Shown here piece by piece: positions 7,252-13,591 of a stretch of 13,591 bases of DNA (positions are counted from its first letter, which is position 1; each line of letters begins with the position of its first letter). The DNA comes from Actinomycetota bacterium (GTDB lineage Bacteria; Actinomycetota; Aquicultoria; Aquicultorales; Aquicultoraceae), in NCBI GenBank assembly GCA_030017355.1, contig JASEIR010000048.1:1-13591 (forward strand), written 5' to 3'. Position numbers and translations under genes: made by a program. The notes under the pieces were generated by a model. That model was not told the DNA's origin and did not search any database. It saw nothing but the letters and a program-made list of their open reading frames with translations.

Positions 7252-7985
7252 AATCTTTGCCTTAACACCTCGTACATCAAAATACCGCCTGCAACGCTTA
7301 CATTTAGCGAAGATATCTTGCCCTTCATAGGAATTGAAACCAAATAATCACATTTCTCCTTGACCAAACGTGAAACTCCTTTACCCTCGCTACCTAAGAC
7401 TATTGCCACTGGCAGGTTAAAATCAGCTTCAAAGTAGAGCTTCCCTGCTTTCTCGCTAGCTCCCACAATCCAAAATCCCATCTTTTTCAAATCATTTATG
7501 GTATAGGTAAGGTTGCTAACCTGAGCAATTTTCACATAGGCAGTTGCTCCTGCTGAAGCCTTGTGTACTGCTGGCGTAATTGGAGATGCTCGTTTCTTTG
7601 TCACAATAACCCCACTGATACCTGCTGCATCAGCCGTTCTTAAAAGAGCTCCAAAATTCTGGGGATCGGTTATACCGTCTAATAGTAAAAGCGCCGGCTT
7701 TTTATCAGTGTTTAAAGATTTAGCTAGCTCTGCAAACGTGAGATATTTAAATGGCTCAGCTAGTGCAATAATCCCCTGGTGCACGCCTGTTTTTGACATT
7801 TCATCAAGTTTTAGCTTATCCACCCTATCAATATGAACGCCCTGCTTAGTAGCCAGGGCTTCTATTTTTTCAACTATGTCAGATGGTTTTAGATTTTTCG
7901 CTATGTATATTTTGGCAACCTGCTGCGAGCTTTTAAGAAGCTCATAAACAGCACGCCTACCCTCAACGGTTTCCAAACATATCAA
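7236..7985 (-). CDS. rlmB: 23S rRNA (guanosine-2'-O)-methyltransferase RlmB (TrmH family)
   Basis: SpoU/TrmH-type SPOUT enzyme that uses SAM to methylate the 2'-OH of a conserved guanosine (G2251 in E. coli) in the peptidyl-transferase P loop. The 249 residues are typical. An N-terminal substrate-binding domain (about 1-80, with EGRRAVYELL at 8-17) is followed by motif 1 DPQNFGALLRTADAAG (107-122), motif 2 VLGSEGKGVSRL (196-207) and motif 3 IPMKGKISSLNVSVAGG (218-234) of the trefoil knot. TTG 7985 is only three bases after the cysS stop, and AGAGG (7990-7986) sits against it. TTG at 7976 (codon 4) has that AGAGG at a normal nine bases and may be the real start. No mini-RNase III gene lies between it and cysS. 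Confidence 0.93.
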   Translation of the reverse strand: MICLETVEGRRAVYELLKSSQQVAKIYIAKNLKPSDIVEKIEALATKQGVHIDRVDKLKLDEMSKTGVHQGIIALAEPFKYLTFAELAKSLNTDKKPALLLLDGITDPQNFGALLRTADAAGISGVIVTKKRASPITPAVHKASAGATAYVKIAQVSNLTYTINDLKKMGFWIVGASEKAGKLYFEADFNLPVAIVLGSEGKGVSRLVKEKCDYLVSIPMKGKISSLNVSVAGGILMYEVLRQRLCQSY

Positions 7986-7988
7986 CCT

Positions 7989-9497
7989 CTACTTTATTTT
8001 CCATCTTGAGCCAAGCGGTGTATCTTCAATCTCAATCCCCATTTTTAGAAGCCTGTCTCTTATCATGTCGGCAATAGCCCAATCCTTGTTTTTTCTTGCT
8101 TCATTTCTTCGCTCAAGAATCTCGTCAAGTAATTGGTCTTTCTTCTTGCTATCTAGCGCAATCCCAAGAACTGCTGAGGCAAGCTCATATATTGCATCGG
8201 GCAGCTTCTCGGCCACGCCTACAGCCTCCGGCAATGTTAGATCCAAACCAACTGCACCTGAAAGCTCTAGTAGTATCCTGTCTGCCTTCTCCAAGGCATC
8301 CTTAGCCATGATGGTCATTTGTCCGCCAAAAGCTTCAATAAACGTATTGATCTCTTTTACAAGCTCAAACATTGAGGCCAGTGCCGCTGCACTATTAAAG
8401 TCATCATCCATTGCTTCAATAAACTTCTTTTTAGCTTCTAAGGAAGCATTTTCAAGGCTACCTATCAATTCAACCTTCTCAGGTAGCATGGTAACCGTCT
8501 CTGAACTTAAACTGTGCTCTATTCTTCTTCGAGCATTAAGGAATCTCTCGTAGGCTGATTCTGCCTCTTTAAGCTTTTCGGGACCAAAGTCTATAGGACT
8601 TCTATAATGCGTCCCAAGCGCAAGCAGCCTTAAAACGTTTGGATTATGTTCTTTTAATAAGTCCTTGACTAAAATTACATTGCCAAGAGATTTGGCCATC
8701 TTTTCCTCTCCAATATTGACCATGCCGCCATGCATCCAATATCTTGCAAATTCCTTGCCGGTATACCCTTCTGATTGAGCTATCTCATTTTCATGATGAG
8801 GGAAAATAAGGTCTTGGCCACCGCCATGTATATCAAAATCATCACCAAGGTACTTTCTCGACATGGCGCTACACTCGATATGCCAACCAGGCCTGCCCAT
8901 TCCCCATGGGCTTTCCCATGCCGGCTCACCTGGCTTAGCCGCTTTCCAAAGAGCAAAATCCATTGGATGATGCTTTCTAGGGTCGACCTCAACGCGCTCA
9001 CCAGCCCTCATATCAGTCAAGCTGCGATGTGATAGCTTTCCATAGCCAGGAAATTTAGTTACTTCAAAATAAACATCGCCATCAACCACATAAGCAAGAC
9101 CTTTCTTTATTAGCCCTTCTATCATTTCAATCATACTTCTAATGTGGTCGGTAGCTTTTGGCTCAACTGTTGGCCTAGCAAGGCCCATCCCATCAGCATC
9201 ATCATGGAAGGCTTTGGTGTAGCGCCTTGCAATCTCTTCTGCAGAAACACCCTCTTCCCTGGCTTTATTGATGATTTTATCATCAATGTCGGTTATATTT
9301 CTTACATATGTAACATCATAACCCCTGTACCTAAGATAGCGAATAATAATATCAAAGGACAGATACGTACGTCCATTTCCAATATGGATGTAGTTATAAA
9401 CAGTTGGTCCGCAAATATATATGCCAATCTTACCTGGATCTCGCGTTATAAGCTCTTCTTTTTTCCTGTTTAATGTGTCATAGACCTGTATGGCCAT
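7989..9497 (-). CDS. cysS: Cysteinyl-tRNA synthetase
   Basis: Class I synthetase that charges tRNA-Cys. The 502 residues are slightly above the common 460-470, with an extended C-terminal helical region. The zinc site that selects the cysteine thiol is complete: C29 (IYICGPTVY), C209 (WHIECSAMS), H234 and E238 (FPHHENEIA). The HIGH motif is HIGN at 38-41 and the KMSKS motif is KMAKS at 266-270. The DALR and anticodon-binding helices fill the C-terminal third and end in LGSRWKIK. ATG 9497 matches the family N-terminus; the upstream GGTGG is a weak Shine-Dalgarno. It lies 37 bases after gltX. The serine acetyltransferase gene often found between gltX and cysS is absent. Confidence 0.97.
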   Translation of the reverse strand: MAIQVYDTLNRKKEELITRDPGKIGIYICGPTVYNYIHIGNGRTYLSFDIIIRYLRYRGYDVTYVRNITDIDDKIINKAREEGVSAEEIARRYTKAFHDDADGMGLARPTVEPKATDHIRSMIEMIEGLIKKGLAYVVDGDVYFEVTKFPGYGKLSHRSLTDMRAGERVEVDPRKHHPMDFALWKAAKPGEPAWESPWGMGRPGWHIECSAMSRKYLGDDFDIHGGGQDLIFPHHENEIAQSEGYTGKEFARYWMHGGMVNIGEEKMAKSLGNVILVKDLLKEHNPNVLRLLALGTHYRSPIDFGPEKLKEAESAYERFLNARRRIEHSLSSETVTMLPEKVELIGSLENASLEAKKKFIEAMDDDFNSAAALASMFELVKEINTFIEAFGGQMTIMAKDALEKADRILLELSGAVGLDLTLPEAVGVAEKLPDAIYELASAVLGIALDSKKKDQLLDEILERRNEARKNKDWAIADMIRDRLLKMGIEIEDTPLGSRWKIK

Positions 9498-9534
9498 TTA
9501 CTTTACACCACCGTTTAAAGATTAAACCAAGCTA

Positions 9535-11013
9535 CTATCGGCTCTGAGCTTCTTTTGCCTTCTGCAGGGCTTTTCTAACCCTTTTTATTGCATCATCTCG
9601 CTCTAGAATATTTAGCACGAAGGGCAACTCCGGACCTTTCGTGCTTCCGGTTAGCCCAACGCGAATCGGCATGAAAAGATTCTTTCCTGTTATTCCAAGT
9701 GGCTTAAAATTGTCGCGCAATATACCCATAACCTCGCGGCCATCTTCAAAATTTAACTTTCCACGGGCCTCTAAAATATCAAGAAGTGCGGTTAATACTT
9801 CTGGGGCATGCGTCTTCTTAAGCCACTCAGCTGCATCTTGCTCTATCTCGAATGTACCCAGGAATATTCTAGCATACATAGGCACTTCAGATAGCACAGT
9901 AAGATTTCCGCGAACTGCTTCAATTATTTTTACTAAGCGCTCAAAATCCTTGCGCGACAGCTCTCTATCAGCCAGCAACCCGGCATCTACCAGATATGGA
10001 ATACATAAATTTGTAAGCCTTTCCAAGTCGGCTAGTCTTATATGCTGGCCGTTTAGCCAATTAAGTTTGTTAATATCAAATATCGCTGGGCTCTTTGATA
10101 TTTTCTCAATAGCAAAAGCTTTGGCTAACTTCTCCAAGGAAAATACTTCACGGGTCTCCTCGGGCGCCCAACTTAGAAGCGCTAGATAATTATTAATTGC
10201 CTCAGGTAGATAGCCCATCTGTCTATACGCACTGACTGCAGTTGCACCATGCCGCTTACTTAGTTTGCCGCCATCAGGCCCAAGAATCATAGCATTATGG
10301 GCAAATTTAGGGACTGAATATCCAAGAGCTTCAAACAGCGGCACATGTTTTGCAGTGTTAGTGATGTGGTCCTCGCCTCTTATTACATGGGTAACTTTCA
10401 TTTCCCCATCGTCAACTACAACTGCAAGATGATACGATGGGGAGCCGTCAGAACGCAGGATGATAAAATCACCAATAACCTCGCTTGAAAATTCTATTTC
10501 TCCCCTAACTAGGTCGTGGATAATTATCTTTCCCTCTGGCACCCTGAAGCGTACGGCGGGCTTTCTGCCCTGCGATATGCATTCGGCTTCTTGTTCAGCG
10601 GTTAGATTACGGCAAGTTCCTTCATATTTTGGCATTAGCCCAGTTGCAAGCCTTGCCTTTCTTCTTTCCTCAAGCTCCTCGGGAGTGCAGTAGCAACGAT
10701 AAGCCTGGCCCGAGCGCAATAGCTCATCAACCTTTTTCTGATAAAGCTCAAACCTTTCACTTTGCCGGTATGGGCCAAAATCACCACCAATGTCTGGCCC
10801 TTCATCCCAGTAAAGACCCATCCATGCAAGGTCTTCAAGGATTGATTCCTCAAATTCAATTGTTGAGCGACTACGATCGGTGTCCTCAACTCGAACTATA
10901 AAAGTGCCCTCTTCCTTTCTTGCAAAAAGCCAATTCAAAAGAGCCGTGCGAGCCGTACCTATGTGAAGATGCCCAGTCGGGCTCGGCGCAAAGCGTACAC
11001 GAATATCTGACAT
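9535..11013 (-). CDS. gltX: Glutamyl-tRNA synthetase
   Basis: Class I synthetase that attaches glutamate to tRNA-Glu and, in many Gram-positive bacteria that use the amidotransferase GatCAB, also to tRNA-Gln; which type this is cannot be decided here. The 492 residues are normal. The HIGH motif region is RFAPSPTGHLHIG (7-19) and the KMSKS equivalent is KLSKR at 250-254. RGEDHITNT follows the catalytic core, and the C-terminal anticodon-binding helices start at about 330. A zinc-type pattern is present in part: C107-x-C109, 24 residues, C134, but position 136 is Asn where E. coli has His. ATG 11013 has GAGG about ten bases upstream. It is separated from ispF by 107 bases of AT-rich repeat and unassigned sequence. 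Confidence 0.97.
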   Translation of the reverse strand: MSDIRVRFAPSPTGHLHIGTARTALLNWLFARKEEGTFIVRVEDTDRSRSTIEFEESILEDLAWMGLYWDEGPDIGGDFGPYRQSERFELYQKKVDELLRSGQAYRCYCTPEELEERRKARLATGLMPKYEGTCRNLTAEQEAECISQGRKPAVRFRVPEGKIIIHDLVRGEIEFSSEVIGDFIILRSDGSPSYHLAVVVDDGEMKVTHVIRGEDHITNTAKHVPLFEALGYSVPKFAHNAMILGPDGGKLSKRHGATAVSAYRQMGYLPEAINNYLALLSWAPEETREVFSLEKLAKAFAIEKISKSPAIFDINKLNWLNGQHIRLADLERLTNLCIPYLVDAGLLADRELSRKDFERLVKIIEAVRGNLTVLSEVPMYARIFLGTFEIEQDAAEWLKKTHAPEVLTALLDILEARGKLNFEDGREVMGILRDNFKPLGITGKNLFMPIRVGLTGSTKGPELPFVLNILERDDAIKRVRKALQKAKEAQSR

Positions 11014-11090
11014 GTTCTAGGAACCTCGCCCTCGATCTCTAAATTAATGCTACGAATAACTAACTAGTCGCCTTTGAACTTTTAATTAAA

Positions 11091-11123
11091 ATTTTCAATT
11101 TTTCACTTTGCATTTTGAATTTA
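11091..11123. repeat. AT-rich repeat overlapping the ispF stop codon
   Basis: Second copy of the 33-base element at 59-91 (30 of 33 identical, same orientation, with the last 17 bases exact). Its final three bases are the TAA stop of ispF on the minus strand, just as the other copy supplies the stop of lysA. It fills part of the 107-base gap between ispF and gltX. No hairpin followed by a T-run is seen, so it does not look like a terminator. Confidence 0.65.
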
Positions 11124-11594
11124 TATCTCCTCCACCAGAACAACCGCCTGCGAAGCTATTCCTTCGCCTCTTCCTGTAAAGCCAAGACCCTCGGTTGTTG
11201 TTGCTTTAATACTTACTTTTGAAATATCTAGCCCAGTTATCTTAGCAATTATTTCTCTCATCTGCTGCCTATAAGGCGCTAACTTTGGCCTTTCAAGTAC
11301 CGCAATAACATCAATATTGGATAACCGATAACCCTTGTTTTCAAGTATGCGCACAGCATCCTTTAGTAACTCAAGGCTTGATATTCCTTTAAATTGTTCA
11401 TCAGTATCGGGGAAATAGTAGCCAAGGTCACCTTCTGCAACCGCCCCAAGTATTGCATCAATAATCGAATGTGTTAACACATCTGCATCTGAATGGCCTT
11501 CCAACCCCATTTCAAATGGAATATTGACCCCGCCAAGAATTAGCGGCCTTCCATTTATAAACCTGTGCACGTCAAAGCCGATACCCACTCGCAT
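11121..11594 (-). CDS. ispF: 2-C-methyl-D-erythritol 2,4-cyclodiphosphate synthase
   Basis: MEP-pathway enzyme that cyclises CDP-methylerythritol 2-phosphate to methylerythritol cyclodiphosphate with release of CMP; in the family it is a zinc-containing trimer. The 157 residues are the exact usual length. The zinc ligands D8, H10 (GIGFDVHRF) and H42 (DADVLTHS) are present, as are DLGYYFPDTD (56-65), KATTTEGLGFTGRGEG and the closing IASQAVVLVEE. ATG 11594 has GTGAGAG a few bases upstream. It follows ispD by 38 bases as a separate gene, not an IspDF fusion. Its TAA is the terminal part of an AT-rich repeat. Confidence 0.97.
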   Translation of the reverse strand: MRVGIGFDVHRFINGRPLILGGVNIPFEMGLEGHSDADVLTHSIIDAILGAVAEGDLGYYFPDTDEQFKGISSLELLKDAVRILENKGYRLSNIDVIAVLERPKLAPYRQQMREIIAKITGLDISKVSIKATTTEGLGFTGRGEGIASQAVVLVEEI

Positions 11595-11632
11595 TAATCT
11601 CTCACCACATTAAATGTTTTGGAAACGCTGTT

Positions 11633-12340
11633 TCATTGTCCCATATTTTTCGCGGATTCGCGATTTCTTAAGATTGCTTCTGCTAGGGCCAAATCCGTGG
11701 GTGTTGTTACCTTAATATTTTCATCTGAGCCCATAACAACCCGTACCTTACCGCCAATTCTTTCAACTAAAACAGAATCGTCAGTGCCATAAAACTTGTC
11801 AGCTTTAGCCTTTTCATGAGCAGCTAAAAGCGCATCAAAAAGAAAAGCCTGCGGGGTTTGTATTTGCCAAAGCTGTGTTCTGTCAATTGTTTTAAATACC
11901 TGATCACCGCTAACTAGCTTTATTGTGTCTTTTGCAGGAATACCAGCTATAGCACCATGGCATCCAGCTACACCATCCACAACCCTATCTATCAATTCAG
12001 GCTCAACAAGTGGCCTAGCGCCATCGTGAACAACTACGACGTCCACTTTCTTAAAATCCTTGGCAGCTTTAAGGCCGTTATATACTGAATCCTGTCTCTC
12101 TTCTCCACCAATCACTACTCTATCAACCTTTACAATATTAAACTTCTCGGTAACGCTAAGACTCTTATCATGATCCTCTTGCGTTGTCACAATAACGATT
12201 GAGTCGATCGATGCTGCCTGCTGGAATGAGACAAGCGTATATGCAAGCAAGGGCTTATCAAGCAGTGTTATAAACTGCTTGCCACCTTTTAGCCCCATAC
12301 GCTTGCCTTTTCCAGCAGCAACAATTATAGCTAAGTTCAT
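11633..12340 (-). CDS. ispD: 2-C-methyl-D-erythritol 4-phosphate cytidylyltransferase
   Basis: MEP-pathway enzyme that joins CTP and methylerythritol 4-phosphate to give CDP-methylerythritol and pyrophosphate. The 235 residues are typical. The nucleotide-binding loop is IIVAAGKGKRMG (5-16) with a lysine at K20 (GGKQF). VVHDGARPLVEP (about 103-114), IPAKDTIK, QLWQIQTPQAF and TDDSVLVERIGG follow, and the end has IKVTTPTDLALAEAIL. ATG 12340 begins only six bases after the yacL stop, so translation is probably coupled; AAGGTGA lies in the end of yacL. Its partner ispF follows. Confidence 0.97.
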   Translation of the reverse strand: MNLAIIVAAGKGKRMGLKGGKQFITLLDKPLLAYTLVSFQQAASIDSIVIVTTQEDHDKSLSVTEKFNIVKVDRVVIGGEERQDSVYNGLKAAKDFKKVDVVVVHDGARPLVEPELIDRVVDGVAGCHGAIAGIPAKDTIKLVSGDQVFKTIDRTQLWQIQTPQAFLFDALLAAHEKAKADKFYGTDDSVLVERIGGKVRVVMGSDENIKVTTPTDLALAEAILRNRESAKNMGQ

Positions 12341-12346
12341 ACCTGC

Positions 12347-13420
12347 TTAAGTCACCTTTTGTTCTTTCATTTTTCCAAAGATCATGCGGCCTGCAGGCGT
12401 CTGAAGAACACTGGTTACCAGTATCTCAACCTCTTCACCAACGTGTATTTTGCCACCATCGACAACTACCATAGTGCCATCGTCTAGATAACCAACCCCC
12501 TGCCCAATCTCCTTGCCTTCACGAACTAGACCAACAAACATCTCTTCGCCAGGTAGCACAACAGGCTTCAGCGAGTTGGCAAGCTCATTCAAATTTAGAA
12601 CTCGAACACCTTGAAGCTCAGCAATCTTGTTCAGGTTATAATCGTTTGTTAGTACCATGGCACCAATATCGCTAGCAAGCTTAACAAGCTTGCTATCGAC
12701 ATCAGCTAGTTCTGGGTAATCCCTCTCCAAGATCTCAAGATGCAATTTTGGCTCATTTTGGAGGCTTCTTAATATATCCAAGCCACGTCGTCCTCGGTTG
12801 CGCTTAAGTGAGTCTTCAGAATCAGCTATAGTTTGAAGCTCTCTTAACACAAACCTGGGCACCACAATTGTCCCCTCGATAAAACCAGTCTTGGCTACAT
12901 CAGCAATACGACCATCGATAATAACACTTGTATCCAAAAGCTTTTGCAACCCACCACCAAAATGCCCTGCTGCAGAACCACGAGCCTTACTGGTAGCCAG
13001 CATATGAGAAATTGATCGTAAATCATCCCTTCTTTTAAGAGATATCTTAATGCCTAAATAGCCCAGCGCGAAAAACGCAAATATTGCCACTGAGAACTGG
13101 AGAAAAGGTATTTCAAGGTATCCAAATGGAATTGAAACCAACCACGCTACTACCAGCCCAACCAATAATCCAATGAGAGCAAGTAGAAGATCAGACATTG
13201 GTAATTTATGTATTTTGTTCTCAAACCAGTTAAGGGCCTTTATCAAGCGACGCCCAGCTACTCCACCGAGAACATAACCGATGCCGACTCCAAGAATAAA
13301 ATATATTATAAATGCAACTATTTTATGGGAGAACGGCGGCGGTAGTTGAACGGTGTTCGACAGCTCATAGGCCCCTATCGCACCGGTTATAATAAATATA
13401 GCTCTTATTACTTGTAACAC
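12347..13420 (-). CDS. Membrane PIN/TRAM-domain protein, YacL type
   Basis: Integral membrane protein with a cytoplasmic PIN domain and a TRAM domain, of the YacL family; a putative ribonuclease or RNA-binding protein of unknown substrate. From the GTG start it has 357 residues. Four membrane helices lie at about 3-20, 32-56, 77-98 and 103-124. The PIN domain follows at about 160-280, with acidic residues in LLDTSVIIDGRI, RFVLRELQ, DVDSKLV and VLTNDYNLN. The TRAM domain is at about 288-350 (GQGVGYLDDGTMVVVDGG). The open frame reaches TTG 13438 directly after a TAA, but AGAGGTG (13433-13427) lies six bases before GTG 13420 and favours that start. It is first in the string and is followed by ispD with a six-base gap. 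Upstream neighbours (often carD) are outside the window. Confidence 0.92.
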   Translation of the reverse strand: MLQVIRAIFIITGAIGAYELSNTVQLPPPFSHKIVAFIIYFILGVGIGYVLGGVAGRRLIKALNWFENKIHKLPMSDLLLALIGLLVGLVVAWLVSIPFGYLEIPFLQFSVAIFAFFALGYLGIKISLKRRDDLRSISHMLATSKARGSAAGHFGGGLQKLLDTSVIIDGRIADVAKTGFIEGTIVVPRFVLRELQTIADSEDSLKRNRGRRGLDILRSLQNEPKLHLEILERDYPELADVDSKLVKLASDIGAMVLTNDYNLNKIAELQGVRVLNLNELANSLKPVVLPGEEMFVGLVREGKEIGQGVGYLDDGTMVVVDGGKIHVGEEVEILVTSVLQTPAGRMIFGKMKEQKVT

Positions 13421-13475
13421 TGCAAACACCTCTACCAATTATTTAAGATTAGTAACCTCGCAATATCACCTCCTA

Positions 13476-13591
13476 TCTAGATACTAGAGACTAGATAATT
13501 GATCGGTGCTTATTTTATCCCTGAACCCTGGCCTCTGGACCTCATCTACTCTCTAGACCCACAAATCTAGTTTCTAGCTTCTAGTTTTATA
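13476..13591. repeat. CTAG-rich non-coding repeat region
   Basis: No coding frame is supported. CTAG occurs seven times in about 115 bases, mostly in two clusters: near 13476-13497 (TCTAGATACTAGAGACTAG) and in the last 30 bases (TCTAGTTTCTAGCTTCTAG, a six- to seven-base unit). Between them is a C-rich middle (CCCTGAACCCTGGCCTCTGG) with CCTGAACC/CCTGGCC-like repetition. It looks like a dispersed intergenic repeat upstream of yacL. I see no clear promoter in it. Confidence 0.5.

Noticed and set aside
8065..8553. 162-codon plus-strand open frame inside cysS
   Set aside because: Antisense shadow of the CysRS C-terminal region; Ser/Ala-rich low-complexity protein with no family look.
9303..9314. 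TTACATATGTAA palindrome resembling a BlaI/MecI operator
   Set aside because: It is deep inside the cysS coding region and explained by coding sequence; a similar TACATGTA lies inside the BlaI-type gene itself.
9641..10189. 182-codon plus-strand open frame inside gltX
   Set aside because: It is antisense to an unmistakable GluRS, Ser- and Arg-rich without recognisable motifs, and has no ribosome binding site of note.

Overview
The window is an ordinary chromosomal housekeeping stretch from a Gram-positive-type bacterium, gene-dense and moderately AT-rich by eye. From high to low coordinates on the minus strand it carries a PIN/TRAM membrane protein (YacL type), ispD, ispF, gltX, cysS, rlmB, a YacP/Rae1-type NYN nuclease and a SigH-like sigma factor. 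This order is the one known from Bacillus and relatives and from deep-branching Actinomycetota, except that cysE (between gltX and cysS) and the mini-RNase III gene (between cysS and rlmB) are absent. I infer a deep Actinomycetota lineage or an early-branching Firmicute; the sequence alone does not settle which.

Layout, left to right. Positions 1-91 hold a GC-rich inverted repeat and an AT-rich repeat at the 3' end of lysA (minus). lysA and argS are divergent, with a 195-base gap that holds a plausible lysA promoter. After argS a 267-base gap contains a possible 30-residue membrane peptide and an 8-codon reading frame with a perfect ribosome binding site. These lead into a BlaI/MecI-type repressor gene, whose start looks broken by a one-base frame change. 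Facing it are rlmH and an htrA-type membrane-anchored serine protease on the minus strand. The htrA gene has a clear frameshift near its 3' end, inside the PDZ domain. A 229-base gap with a candidate terminator separates htrA from the sigH-to-yacL gene string. The right end (13439-13591) is non-coding and rich in CTAG-containing repeats.

The large cluster joins isoprenoid precursor synthesis by the MEP route (IspD, IspF), charging of tRNA with Glu and Cys, 23S rRNA methylation (RlmB), ribosome-associated mRNA cleavage (YacP/Rae1 type) and a stationary-phase type sigma factor. Most genes are close together or overlap, which suggests co-transcription. sigH also has its own good sigma-A-type promoter, with a palindrome across the -10.

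I see no mobile element, CRISPR array, tRNA or rRNA gene, and no convincing new multi-gene system. The points worth a second look are the two apparent frame disruptions within about 1 kb (5' end of the BlaI-type gene, 3' end of htrA), a 33-base repeat that supplies the stop codons of both lysA and ispF, the small peptide frames before the BlaI-type gene, and the regulated-looking sigH promoter.
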